In this document: in pieces, positions 16,950 to 25,450 of the stretch | Position numbering within the stretch: position 1 is the first letter of the stretch | Layout of the letters: each line of letters starts with the position of its first letter | Assembly: GCF_014643695.1 (NCBI RefSeq) | Contig: NZ_BMJY01000002.1 | Coordinates: 1 to 64,000, forward strand | Length of the DNA stretch: 64,000 nt | Origin: Microbacterium album | Lineage (GTDB): Bacteria > Actinomycetota > Actinomycetes > Actinomycetales > Microbacteriaceae | Direction: 5' to 3' | Notes under the pieces: model-generated | Database searches by the model: none | What the model saw: only the letters and a program-made list of their open reading frames with translations | Told to the model about the DNA's origin: nothing | Made by a program: the position numbers and the translations under genes

Positions 16950-19822
16950 GCGTTCACCTCGATGGAGGAAGCGGGGCGGGGTCCGGACGGGAGGGCGCCG
17001 CCGGGGGCGACGTCGACCTCGCGGACGTCGGTCCAGCCGGCGTCGAGCACCAGCCGCCGGACGGCACCGGCGTCGGTTCCCGTCGCGACGATCGTGAGGG
17101 GCTCGGGAGCCGACGCGTAGGCGGCGTCGCGCAGGACGGCCGCGAGCTGGTCGCGCACGGCAGGGGCGAGGGTGTCGGCGCCGTCGATGACGACGAGCGA
17201 GCCGCGGTCGCGGGTCTCGGCCCCGCGTCGGCGCGAGCGGCCGCGCACGGCGGCACGCGCCTCGCGCACGGGATCCTCCGCGCCCGCGAGCAGGGCGAGC
17301 CCGACGTGGGCGCGCACCCAGGCGGCGCGCTCGGGAAGCAGGTGTCCGGCGACGCGCAGGAGTCCGCCGGTCGGGACGGTGCGGCCGGCGATCGCGAGCC
17401 CCACCGCGCGCGCCGCGCGCGGGTCGGACGACGCGATCACGACGGCCGCGCCCGGCTCGGCGCGCAGAGACACGCCGGCCGCGAGCCGCGCGTCGTCCGT
17501 CGCGATCTCGAGGTCCTCGGCCGCGACGACGGCCGTCGAGGCCGGCTCCGGCCAGTCCGCGAGAGAGCGCTCGCGCTCGACGGCCTCCCCCTCGATGTCG
17601 AAGTGCGGCAGGAGCCGGTCGAGCCAGCGCGGCATCCACCACGCCTTCTCTCCCAGCAGCGCCATGACGGCGGGAACCAGCGTCATCCGCACGACGAACG
17701 CGTCGATCGCGATGCCGACGGCGAGCGCGAGCGCGATGGGCTTGAGGTTGGAGTCGCCCTCCGGCACGAACGCCGCGAAGACGGCGAACATGATCACGGC
17801 CGCCGCGGTGACCACGCGTGCGGACGCCGCGAAGCCGCTGCGGACGGCCCCGACCGCGACATCGCGCGTCGCGCCCAGGCGGCGGGCGGCGTGCACGAAG
17901 TCCTCGCGCATCCGGGAGACGAGGAACACCTCGTAGTCCATCGCGAGGCCGAACAGCACGCCCATCGCGACGATCGGCATGAACGCGATGACGGGGCCGG
18001 TGCGGGCGACGTGGAGCAGATCCGCGCCCCAGCCCCACGAGAACACCGCGGCGACGACGCCGAACGCGGCGAGGATCGACAGCAGGTACCCGAGGGCGGC
18101 CTTGAGCGGAACCCAGATCGAGCGGAACACGATCATCAGCAGCACGAACGACAGGCCGACGACGAAGATCCCGAACGGCACGAGCGCTTTGCCGAGCCGG
18201 TCGGAGATGTCGATCGCGACGGCCGTGAACCCCGTGACCTTGAGGTCGATGCCGTACCGGTCGAGCCACTCGCCCTGGTGGGCCCGCAGCTCTCGCACCA
18301 GGGCGCTCGTGGCGGGGTCGTCGGGTCCGGTCTCGGGAACGATCTGGACGATGCCGGTGTCGGCGGTCTCGTTGGGCGCCGCGAGCGCCACCTCCTTGAC
18401 GCCGTCGAGCGCCTCGACCTCGTCGCGCAGGTCCTCCAGAAGGCCCAGCGGATCGTCCGACGTGACGATCGTGCCGGTGAGGATCAGGGGGCCGTTGAAG
18501 CCGGGGCCGAAGTGCTCGGAGGTGAGGTCGTAGCCGATGCGGGCCTCGTTGTCCCTGGGGAGGGCGCCCGCGTTCGGCAGGGCGAGCGCGAGGCTGCCGA
18601 TGGGCGCCGCCAGCAGGCCCAGGCCGAGCACGACGGCCACCGTCGTGAGCACGGGGCGACGCGTGACGCCCGCGACCCAGCGCTCCGAGAAGCTCTTCCG
18701 TGCGGGCGGCGCGGCGGTGCCGGGTCCGCTGACGGACGCGGTTCCGCCGGCGGATGCGGTGCCGGTTCCGGCGGCGCGCGCGCCGCGGCGGCGGGGCAGC
18801 CGGCCGATGGCGCGGTGGCCCGCGAAGCCCAGCAGCGCGGGCGTGAGGCTGACGGCGATCAGCACGGCGACCGCGACCGCGACCGCCGCCGCGATGCCCA
18901 TGGTGGTCAGGAACGGGATGTTCGCGAAACTCAGGCCGATCAGGGCGATCAGCACCGTCACGCCCGCGAACACGACCGCGGAGCCCGCGGTCCCGGTCGC
19001 GCGGCCGGCGGACTCCTCGAGCTCCATCCCGTCCCGCACCTGATCCTGGTGGCGCGCCGCGATGAACAGGGAGTAGTCGATGCCGACGGCCAGGCCGAGC
19101 ATCAGCGCGAGCATCGGGGTCGTCGCCGACACGGTGGCGAACTGCGTCGCGGCGACGAGTCCCAGCAGCGACGCCCCCACCCCGATGAGGGCCACGGCGA
19201 GCGGCAGCCCCGCGAGCACGAGCGAACGGAAGGTGATGATCAGCACGAGCAGGGCGACGATGACGCCGATCGCCTCGGTGATCGTGACGGTGGGCAGCTC
19301 GGTCGAGAACAGCTCGCCGCCGAGTGCGGTCTGCGAGCCGTCGGGGAGGCGCTCGGCCAGGTCGTCGACCACGGCCTGGAGCGCCGCCTTGTCGTCGCCG
19401 GTGATCTCGGTCTGGATCGCATCGAACTGCAGTTGCGCGATCGCGGCGGTGCCCCCGTCCGAGATCATCCCGCTGACCAGGCCGTCGAACGGCGAGGTCG
19501 CGCTGCTGACGTCCGGAAGATCCGCGAGCTCGGACACCGCCGCCTCGATCGGCTCCCGGTATGCGGCGTCCTCGACGCTCTCGCCCGGCGCCGCGACCAC
19601 GATGAACTGCGCGCTGGTGCCGGACACCTGCGGGAACGTCCGGCTGAGCTGCTCGAGGCCCTCCTGCGATTCCGTCCCCGGGATCGAGAAGGAGTTGTCG
19701 AACCCCTTGTTCAGCCCGAGCGCGCCGCCGCCCGCCACGAGCAGGATGAGCAGCCACGCCGACAGGACGCGCCAGGGGTGGCGGAACGACCAACGGCCGA
19801 GCGAGTACAGCAGCGTGGACAC
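16946..19822 (-). CDS. MMPL family transporter with ABC-ATPase-like tail
   Basis: A 958-residue RND-type exporter. It starts at GTG 19822 (VSTLLYSLGRWSFRHPWRVL), the conserved MMPL N-terminus; upstream in-frame codons fall inside the operator. Two MMPL halves are clear, each with an outer loop followed by five or six helices and motifs such as GIDYSLFIAARHQDQ and GLAMDYEVFLVSRMRED. Residues about 761-958 are extra: they follow the pattern of an ABC nucleotide-binding domain (GAAVVIASSDP, then IAGRTVPTGGLLRVAGHLLP, and SLVVIDGAD as Walker B) but lack the Walker A lysine. It is probably regulated by the divergent TetR gene. Substrate unknown, commonly lipids or drugs in this family. Confidence 0.88.
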   Translation of the reverse strand: MSTLLYSLGRWSFRHPWRVLSAWLLILLVAGGGALGLNKGFDNSFSIPGTESQEGLEQLSRTFPQVSGTSAQFIVVAAPGESVEDAAYREPIEAAVSELADLPDVSSATSPFDGLVSGMISDGGTAAIAQLQFDAIQTEITGDDKAALQAVVDDLAERLPDGSQTALGGELFSTELPTVTITEAIGVIVALLVLIITFRSLVLAGLPLAVALIGVGASLLGLVAATQFATVSATTPMLALMLGLAVGIDYSLFIAARHQDQVRDGMELEESAGRATGTAGSAVVFAGVTVLIALIGLSFANIPFLTTMGIAAAVAVAVAVLIAVSLTPALLGFAGHRAIGRLPRRRGARAAGTGTASAGGTASVSGPGTAAPPARKSFSERWVAGVTRRPVLTTVAVVLGLGLLAAPIGSLALALPNAGALPRDNEARIGYDLTSEHFGPGFNGPLILTGTIVTSDDPLGLLEDLRDEVEALDGVKEVALAAPNETADTGIVQIVPETGPDDPATSALVRELRAHQGEWLDRYGIDLKVTGFTAVAIDISDRLGKALVPFGIFVVGLSFVLLMIVFRSIWVPLKAALGYLLSILAAFGVVAAVFSWGWGADLLHVARTGPVIAFMPIVAMGVLFGLAMDYEVFLVSRMREDFVHAARRLGATRDVAVGAVRSGFAASARVVTAAAVIMFAVFAAFVPEGDSNLKPIALALAVGIAIDAFVVRMTLVPAVMALLGEKAWWMPRWLDRLLPHFDIEGEAVERERSLADWPEPASTAVVAAEDLEIATDDARLAAGVSLRAEPGAAVVIASSDPRAARAVGLAIAGRTVPTGGLLRVAGHLLPERAAWVRAHVGLALLAGAEDPVREARAAVRGRSRRRGAETRDRGSLVVIDGADTLAPAVRDQLAAVLRDAAYASAPEPLTIVATGTDAGAVRRLVLDAGWTDVREVDVAPGGALPSGPRPASSIEVNA

Positions 19823-19855
19823 AGACGCCCTTCGGATCGGCGGACAGGGGGTTTC

Positions 19856-19888
19856 GATACAGCGCTGTATCCGATACAAGTGTGTATC
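19856..19888. promoter_or_regulatory. Two adjacent 16-bp palindromic TetR operators
   Basis: Positions 19856-19871 read gatacagcgctgtatc, a perfect palindrome. One base later 19873-19888 reads gatacaagtgtgtatc, a second palindrome with the same GATACA/TGTATC half-sites. They lie between the divergent MMPL and TetR genes, with centres 17 bases apart, suggesting two dimers bind cooperatively. Confidence 0.85.
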
Positions 19889-19950
19889 GTAATCGGCGGC
19901 GCGGCAACCGCGGCTGGGGGAGCGGTGAGAATGAGAGCCGGAGGGGCGCG

Positions 19951-20607
19951 ATGAACGAGACGGGCACAGAGCGGGCCTCGACCCGCAGTCGCGAGAACAC
20001 GCGCGCCCGCCTGCTGGACGCGGCCGCGCAGGTCTTCGCGGAGGTCGGTCTCGGCGAGGCGTCGGTCGAGGCGGTCTGCGAGCGCGCGGGCTTCACCCGC
20101 GGTGCCTTCTACTCCAACTTCGACTCGAAGGACGAGCTGTTCGTCGAGCTCGTCGGGCGCTTCGTCAGCGAGCGCGTCGAGGCCGTGCGCCGCCGCGTGG
20201 CCGAGCTGCTCGAGAGCGGCGACATCCTCGCGGCGTCCACCGACGCCGAGCCCGCGAACGCGGTCGCGCTCGTGCAGGCCCTCGACGTCCCGGGCGACGA
20301 CCGCTTCGGGGTCATGCTGATGAACGAGATCCGGATCCGCGCGATGCGCGATCCGCAGACGGCCGCCGCGTTCCTCGCCCAGGACGACCGGATGCTGCGC
20401 GAGGTGGCGCAGCTCGTCGACGACATCGCCGCAGCGAAGGACATCCGCCTCGCGATGCCCGCCGAAGACGCCGCGCGCATGGTGCTGACCGCGTGGGAGG
20501 GCGCCTCGGCGCGCGCCCTCATCGCCGGCGCCACGGACGAGGAGCTCTTCGCCGTGCGCAGCCGCGAGATCGCGCGCGTCGGCCAGCTGCTCATCGACCG
20601 CGCCTGA
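19951..20607 (+). CDS. TetR/AcrR family regulator of the export operon
   Basis: A 218-residue TetR protein. The DNA-binding domain shows RARLLDAAAQVFAEVG and VEAVCERAGFTRGAFYSNFDSKDELF, the AcrR-like form with the AFYSNF recognition helix. ATG 19951 is preceded by GGAGGGG; an earlier in-frame ATG at 19882 lies within the second operator palindrome and is rejected. Position and the paired operators indicate it represses itself and the MMPL-YhgE operon. The ligand is unknown. Confidence 0.9.
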   Translation: MNETGTERASTRSRENTRARLLDAAAQVFAEVGLGEASVEAVCERAGFTRGAFYSNFDSKDELFVELVGRFVSERVEAVRRRVAELLESGDILAASTDAEPANAVALVQALDVPGDDRFGVMLMNEIRIRAMRDPQTAAAFLAQDDRMLREVAQLVDDIAAAKDIRLAMPAEDAARMVLTAWEGASARALIAGATDEELFAVRSREIARVGQLLIDRA

Positions 20608-20641
20608 CGCGCCGCCCCGGCCGCGACAATCCGTGCTGCCG

Positions 20642-20712
20642 CCGACAATCCGTCCCCGCGCCCACAATCCGTGCGCCACACGCATTCTCGGCGCGGGGAC
20701 GGATTGTCGCGG
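20642..20712. repeat. ACAATCCGT-family intergenic repeat, copy A
   Basis: The segment contains gacaatccgtcc, a second cacaatccgtg, the phrase cacacgcattctcggcgcg and then the inverted form ggacggattgtcg. A further forward unit lies just upstream (20624-20634). It shares about 70 bases with copy B at 59314-59384. It lies between the convergent TetR and menC genes and could form a hairpin. Confidence 0.88.
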
Positions 20713-20713
20713 G

Positions 20714-21721
20714 TCAGGCGGTGCCGGACAGCAGCGCGTGGCAGCGCGCGATGCGTTCGAGCCAGGCGGCGCGGCGCTCGGGAGGGGCGGCGTGCGCGTC
20801 GAGCAGCGCCGGATCGGGGATGACGCGGCCGGCCGGGATCGCGCCGCCGCGCGGGACGAGGGGATCGGCGACGACGTCGGCCGCGAGCAGCGACGCGGTG
20901 CCGAGGCCGCAGTCGAAGGGGAGGTCGGGCAGCGCGGCGGCGAGCGCCGCGCCCTGTGAGAGGCCGACGGACGTGTCGAGCGCGCTGGACACCACCGCCG
21001 GCAGCCCCGTCGCGGCGACGATCTCGAGCGCGCGGCGCACTCCGCCGAGCGGCTGCGCCTTGACCACGACGAGGTCGGCCGCGCCCGCGCGGGCGACCGC
21101 GAGCGGATCCTGCGCCTTGCGGACACTCTCGTCCGCCGCGATCGGCAGATCCCAGCGCCGCAGGCGCGTGCGCAGCTCGGCCAGCTCCGCGACCGTGGCG
21201 CACGGCTGCTCGAGGTACTCGAGGTCGAACTCCGCGAGGGCGTGGGCGGCGTGCTCGGCCTCGTCGACGTTCCAGCCGCCGTTGGCATCGATCCGCACGC
21301 GCCCCTCCGGGCCGAGCAGCTCGCGCACGGCGCGCACGCGCGCGACGTCATCCGCGAGCGTCTGTGCCCGCTCGGCGACCTTGACCTTGACGGTGCGGCA
21401 GCCGTCGTAGCGCGCCAGCACCTCGCCGACGCGCTCCACGGGCACGGCGGGCAGCGTCGCATTGACCGGGATCTCGGTGCGCACGGCCTCGGGCTGCGCG
21501 TGCCACGCGAAGTCGATCGCCGCGGCGAGCCAGGTCGCGGCCTCGTCGTCGGCGTACTCGAGGAACGGGGAGAACTCGGCCCACCCGAGCGGCCCCTCGA
21601 TGAGCGCGGCCTCCCGGTGCTCCACGCCGCGGAAGCGCGTGGCGAGCGGCAGCGAGACGACGCGCGCACCCGCGAGCAGATCCGCCAGCGGGGGCACGGG
21701 AGGGGAGGCCGGGGACGTCAT
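20714..21721 (-). CDS. menC: o-Succinylbenzoate synthase
   Basis: A 335-residue enolase-superfamily enzyme that dehydrates SHCHC to o-succinylbenzoate in menaquinone synthesis. The catalytic lysine pair is in RTVKVKVAE, metal ligands are in VRIDANGGW, YLEQP and IAADES, and the second-side lysine is in VVVKAQPLGG. ATG 21721 (MTSPAS) is chosen; CAGGAT lies six bases upstream, close to the leaderless pattern. Length suits the compact actinobacterial MenC. Confidence 0.92.
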   Translation of the reverse strand: MTSPASPPVPPLADLLAGARVVSLPLATRFRGVEHREAALIEGPLGWAEFSPFLEYADDEAATWLAAAIDFAWHAQPEAVRTEIPVNATLPAVPVERVGEVLARYDGCRTVKVKVAERAQTLADDVARVRAVRELLGPEGRVRIDANGGWNVDEAEHAAHALAEFDLEYLEQPCATVAELAELRTRLRRWDLPIAADESVRKAQDPLAVARAGAADLVVVKAQPLGGVRRALEIVAATGLPAVVSSALDTSVGLSQGAALAAALPDLPFDCGLGTASLLAADVVADPLVPRGGAIPAGRVIPDPALLDAHAAPPERRAAWLERIARCHALLSGTA

Positions 21722-21727
21722 CCCCTC

Positions 21728-21733
21728 ATCCTG
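21728..21733 (-). promoter_or_regulatory. Possible leaderless -10 CAGGAT
   Basis: CAGGAT, then GAGGGG and the ATG of menC on the minus strand. The first T of TANNNT is missing, so it is weaker than the others. Confidence 0.4.
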
Positions 21734-21784
21734 CCCGGACGGACGCGCCGAGGCCACGCCCCCGGGCGGACCGCGGCGACGAGC

Positions 21785-23011
21785 TCACCCGGGCCGATCG
21801 GGCGACGCCTCGACGGGCACGCCGTGCTCGCGGTCGCGCGACGGGATGAGCGGCAGCGAGAGCGCGGGGGCCAGCGCGACGAGGGCGAAGGAGAGCGGAT
21901 AGCCGACGAGCCCGATGAGGCCACCGACCGCGGGGCCGACGAGCGCCGCGGCGACGAACTGACCGGTGTTCTGCACGCCGAGGGCGCGCCCGGCCCAGAC
22001 CGGGCCGGCGAACTCGGCGACCGACGTGAACGCCGGGCCGTTGTCCGCGACCGAGACGCACGTCGCGATGACGTAGGCGACCGCGGCGGCCCCCGCCCAC
22101 TCCAGGCCCGCCAGCCCGGCCAGCGCCAGCAGCACGGCGATGCCCGCGACCGCGATCCGCCGCAGCAGCCGCACCCGTCCGATCCGGTCCGACCAGATGC
22201 CGATCCCGATGCGTCCCAGCGCCCCCGCGAACTGCGCCCCGCCCACGAGGGCGCCCGCTGCCAGCTCGGACCAGCCGAGCTCGGCGACGAGCCACACCAG
22301 GCCGAACGTCGACAGCGCGAACTGCGGCACGACCAGCAGCACCGACACGGCGTGGATGCGCCACAGGAATCCGCTCGACCGGTACGGGTTCGCCGCGGCC
22401 GGGGCCTGCGCGCCGCCGGCGGGCGCTCGCCGCGGGTCGCGGATCCCCAGACCGCACGCCACGGTCAGCGTGCCCGTGAGCACCACCGACAGCATCAGCG
22501 CCGCTCCCACCCCGGACGCGGCCGCGAGCGGGGGCACCGCGACGGCCGCGACCGTGACGCCCAGCGGCTGCGCCATCTGCCGGATCCCCATCGCCAGTCC
22601 GCGGCGCTCCCGGGGGAACCAGCCGACCACCAGGCGGCCGCTGGCCGAGCTCGCGCTGCCCGCCGCCATCCCGCCGAGCACGAGGAAGACGCCGAGCCAC
22701 GCGTAGCCGTCCGCGAGAGCCGCGCCGAGCGCGGCCGCGCATCCGAGCACGAGGCCCGCCGTGATCGTCAGTCGCTCACCCATGCGGTCCGCCAGCGCGC
22801 CCCACGCCACCAGCGTGAGGACGAGCCCGAGGCTGGGGGCGCCCGCGAGCACGCCGGCCTGAGCCAGGCTCATCCCGTGCTCGCTGTGGAGCACCGGGAT
22901 CAGGAAGGCGGGAGTCGCCGCGAAGGCCGAGCCCGCCAGCTGGGCGCCGATCGCGAGGGTCAGCTGCACCCATGCCAGGGATGGGGAGGGCTGCGCGGAC
23001 ATCCTGCTCAT
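21785..23011 (-). CDS. MFS transporter
   Basis: A 408-residue major facilitator with about twelve membrane helices in two halves. The loop between helices 2 and 3 carries WGALADRMGERLT, the usual MFS signature A, and the same loop in the second half reads GIGIWSDRIGRVR. The central loop (about residues 195-215) is short and Ala-rich. Another ATG three codons in (23002) is an equally possible start. It is divergent from the padR gene. The substrate cannot be deduced. Confidence 0.85.
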   Translation of the reverse strand: MSRMSAQPSPSLAWVQLTLAIGAQLAGSAFAATPAFLIPVLHSEHGMSLAQAGVLAGAPSLGLVLTLVAWGALADRMGERLTITAGLVLGCAAALGAALADGYAWLGVFLVLGGMAAGSASSASGRLVVGWFPRERRGLAMGIRQMAQPLGVTVAAVAVPPLAAASGVGAALMLSVVLTGTLTVACGLGIRDPRRAPAGGAQAPAAANPYRSSGFLWRIHAVSVLLVVPQFALSTFGLVWLVAELGWSELAAGALVGGAQFAGALGRIGIGIWSDRIGRVRLLRRIAVAGIAVLLALAGLAGLEWAGAAAVAYVIATCVSVADNGPAFTSVAEFAGPVWAGRALGVQNTGQFVAAALVGPAVGGLIGLVGYPLSFALVALAPALSLPLIPSRDREHGVPVEASPDRPG

Positions 23012-23112
23012 CCTGTCACCGAGCCTGTCACCGCGACACGCATGCGACCGGACACGCCCAGCGGACCGTCACGGTAATGACCGCTGCTACTTCATCGTAC
23101 GCACTTCCAATA

Positions 23113-23133
23113 GTGTGTGTCACACGGTATAGT
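23113..23133 (+). promoter_or_regulatory. PadR promoter with palindromic operator
   Basis: GTGTG-tgt-CACAC (23113-23125) lies in the spacer just before the -10 TATAGT (23128-23133). GTCGGAC then separates the -10 from the ATG at 23141, so the transcript is probably leaderless. The arrangement suits autorepression. Confidence 0.6.
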
Positions 23134-23140
23134 GTCGGAC

Positions 23141-23473
23141 ATGCAAGAGCGCGACGACGTCGAGACCCACCGGCAGGAGCTGCGGCGCGGAACCGTCGTG
23201 CTCGCGTGCCTGCAGCTGCTGCGCCGGCCCGGCTACGGCTATGGGCTCCTCGAGGAGCTCGACCGGCGCGGCTTCACGGCCGATGCCAACACGCTCTACC
23301 CGCTGCTGCGGCGGCTGGAGAAACAGGGCTACCTCACGAGCGAGTGGAACACGGACGAGGCGCGGCCCCGGAAGTTCTACCGCACCTCGGACGACGGCAC
23401 CCGCCTCGCCCGGATCCTCGCTGAAGACTGGCGCGCCCTCGCGGCCGCCTTCGACGACCTGACCGACGCGTGA
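23141..23473 (+). CDS. PadR family regulator
   Basis: A 110-residue winged-helix regulator. Typical PadR features are VVLACLQLLRRPGYGYGLLEEL, then NTLYPLLRRLEKQGYL as the recognition region and KFYRTSDDGTRL as the wing. The C-terminus is short, as in the PadR-s1 group. It is followed after 28 bases by the gene for a membrane protein with a HAAS-like prefix, a pairing seen widely in Gram-positives, where the regulator responds to membrane or drug stress. That role is inferred. Confidence 0.92.
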   Translation: MQERDDVETHRQELRRGTVVLACLQLLRRPGYGYGLLEELDRRGFTADANTLYPLLRRLEKQGYLTSEWNTDEARPRKFYRTSDDGTRLARILAEDWRALAAAFDDLTDA

Positions 23474-23501
23474 CGACTTCGCACGCGATGCAAGGAGCAC
23501 C

Positions 23502-24515
23502 ATGAACGACAAGATCCCCGACGTGTCCGGGCTGCGGCACCCCGACACCTACACGTCCTGGTACATCGCCGAGGTGACGCGGCGGGTCCCCGCCCGGCAG
23601 CGCGACGACATCGCCGAGGAGCTGTGGGCGTCCATCAGCGACCAGGTCGAGGCCCGCGCGCTCAGCGGCGTCGATCCGGAGGATGCGGAGTGGTCGGTGC
23701 TGTCCGAGCTCGGCGACCCCGTCGCGCTCGCCGCGCAGTACGCGGATCGCCCGCTGCACCTCGTCGGCCCCCGCTTCTATCCGACCTGGCGCCGGCTCGT
23801 CGTCGTGCTGCTGTGGAGCGTGCTGCCGGCGCTGGGCGTCGCCGTCGCACTCGGCCAGGTGATCGCGGGAGCCCACGTGGGCCAGGTGATCGGCACGGTC
23901 CTCGTGACCGTGCAGCTCACGGCCCTGCACCTGCTGTTCTGGACGACCCTCGTGTTCGCGCTGATCGAGCGTTCCGGGCCGACCGGCGCGGACGCCGTGA
24001 AGGCCTGGACGGTTGACGACCTGCGGCGGCCCGCCGACGACGGTGCCGGCCGGGCCGAGCTGATCGCGACGACGGTCTTCCTCGCCCTGCTCGCCGGCGC
24101 CGTGGTGTGGGATCGCTTCATCGGCTTCGTGCCCGGCACGGACGGGCCGCTGCCCCTGCTGCACCCCGGCCTCTGGCCGTGGGGGATCGCGGGCCTGTTC
24201 GCGATCATGGCCGTCGAGGTCGTCGTCGCGTTCGCCGTGTACCGCCGCGGGCGCTGGACGGTGCCGCTGGCCGTCGTGCAGGCGCTGCTCGGCCTCGCGA
24301 TCGGCGCGGCGGCGCTGTGGCTGCACGTGAGCGGTCAGCTGGTCAACCCGGAGTGGATCGCGACCGTGCTGGGCACGGTCGACGCGGAGGCTCGGCGCGT
24401 GCTCGGCATCCTCGTCGCGTTCGTCATCGCGGGCGTGTTCGTCTGGGGCGCGATCGATCCGTTCGTGAAGGCGCGTCGCGCCGCGCGCGTCGGTCCCGGC
24501 GGCGGCGCGGAATAG
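23502..24515 (+). CDS. HAAS-type permease-prefix membrane protein
   Basis: A 337-residue protein. Residues 1-90 form a helical cytoplasmic domain with RRVPARQRDDIAEELWASI and a later ELGDPVALAAQYADRP, the signature of the HAAS/permease-prefix domain linked to PadR regulators. Five or six membrane helices follow, for example LVVVLLWSVLPALGVAVALG and VLGILVAFVIAGVFVWGAI. The ATG follows AAGGAG. No transport or catalytic motif is visible. Confidence 0.8.
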   Translation: MNDKIPDVSGLRHPDTYTSWYIAEVTRRVPARQRDDIAEELWASISDQVEARALSGVDPEDAEWSVLSELGDPVALAAQYADRPLHLVGPRFYPTWRRLVVVLLWSVLPALGVAVALGQVIAGAHVGQVIGTVLVTVQLTALHLLFWTTLVFALIERSGPTGADAVKAWTVDDLRRPADDGAGRAELIATTVFLALLAGAVVWDRFIGFVPGTDGPLPLLHPGLWPWGIAGLFAIMAVEVVVAFAVYRRGRWTVPLAVVQALLGLAIGAAALWLHVSGQLVNPEWIATVLGTVDAEARRVLGILVAFVIAGVFVWGAIDPFVKARRAARVGPGGGAE

Positions 24516-24518
24516 GCT
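24513..24518 (+). promoter_or_regulatory. Leaderless -10 TAGGCT
   Basis: TAGGCT, then GGCACGC and the GTG of menB at 24526. The hexamer overlaps the end of the preceding gene. Confidence 0.65.
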
Positions 24519-24525
24519 GGCACGC

Positions 24526-25437
24526 GTGAGCGACACCCAGGTCTCCGAGCTGTTCGACCCGTCCGAGTGGGATGCTGCGCCCGGGTCCGAGGCGTACCGC
24601 GACATCACGGCGCACGTGTCGCGCGACGGGCGCATCGCCCGCATCGCGTTCGACCGGCCGGAGGTGCGCAACGCGTTCCGTCCCGCGACGGTGGACGAGC
24701 TGTACCGGGCGCTCGACGCGGCGCGGCAGGACCCGCGGATCGGCGTGGTCCTGCTGACGGGCAACGGGCCGAGCCCCAAGGACGGCGGCTGGGCCTTCTG
24801 CTCCGGCGGCGACCAGCGCATCCGGGGCCGGGACGGCTACAAGTACTCGGAGGACGAGACGTCCGTGACCGACGCGGCCCGCGCCGGTCGGCTGCACATC
24901 CTCGAGGTGCAGCGGCTCATCCGCTTCATGCCCAAGGTCGTGATCGCCGTCGTGCCCGGCTGGGCCGCGGGCGGCGGCCACTCGCTGCACGTCGTGTGCG
25001 ACCTCACGATCGCCAGCGCCGAGCACGGCCGCTTCAAGCAGACCGACGCGGACGTCGGCTCGTTCGACGCGGGATACGGCTCGGCGTACTTCGCGCGCCA
25101 GATCGGCCAGAAGTTCGCGCGCGAGGTGTTCTTCCTCGCCGAGGAGTACTCGGCCCAGCGCGCCTACGAGATGGGCGCCGTCAACCGCGTGGTGCCGCAC
25201 GCCGACCTGGAGCGCGAGGCGCTGCGCATGGCGCGCACCGTGCTGACGAAGTCCCCGACGGCGATCCGGATGCTGAAGTTCGCGTTCAACGCGGCCGACG
25301 ACGGCATGGCGGGGCTGCAGGTGTTCGCGGGCGAGACCACGCGCCTCGCGTACGGCACCGACGAGGCCGTCGAGGGGCGCGACGCCTTCCTTCAGAAGCG
25401 CGAGCCGGACTGGTCGCCCTACCCGTGGCACTTCTGA
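24526..25437 (+). CDS. menB: 1,4-Dihydroxy-2-naphthoyl-CoA synthase
   Basis: A 303-residue crotonase-family enzyme that closes the naphthoquinone ring. The oxyanion-hole region is seen in CSGGDQRIRG and WAAGGGHSLHVVCDLTIAS, and the active-site DVGSFDAGYGSAYFARQIGQ matches mycobacterial MenB. The C-terminal RDAFLQKREPDWSPYPWHF tail is typical. GTG start with no ribosome binding site but a leaderless -10. It is followed by menE after 13 bases. Confidence 0.95.
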   Translation: MSDTQVSELFDPSEWDAAPGSEAYRDITAHVSRDGRIARIAFDRPEVRNAFRPATVDELYRALDAARQDPRIGVVLLTGNGPSPKDGGWAFCSGGDQRIRGRDGYKYSEDETSVTDAARAGRLHILEVQRLIRFMPKVVIAVVPGWAAGGGHSLHVVCDLTIASAEHGRFKQTDADVGSFDAGYGSAYFARQIGQKFAREVFFLAEEYSAQRAYEMGAVNRVVPHADLEREALRMARTVLTKSPTAIRMLKFAFNAADDGMAGLQVFAGETTRLAYGTDEAVEGRDAFLQKREPDWSPYPWHF

Positions 25438-25450
25438 CCCCGACTCGCGG

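Noticed and set aside
14631-20096. A single 1,821-codon open frame on the minus strand
   Set aside because: It joins the YhgE-type gene to antisense-like frame of the MMPL gene. Only the part from 16949 down has a recognisable protein; MMPL lies in another frame.
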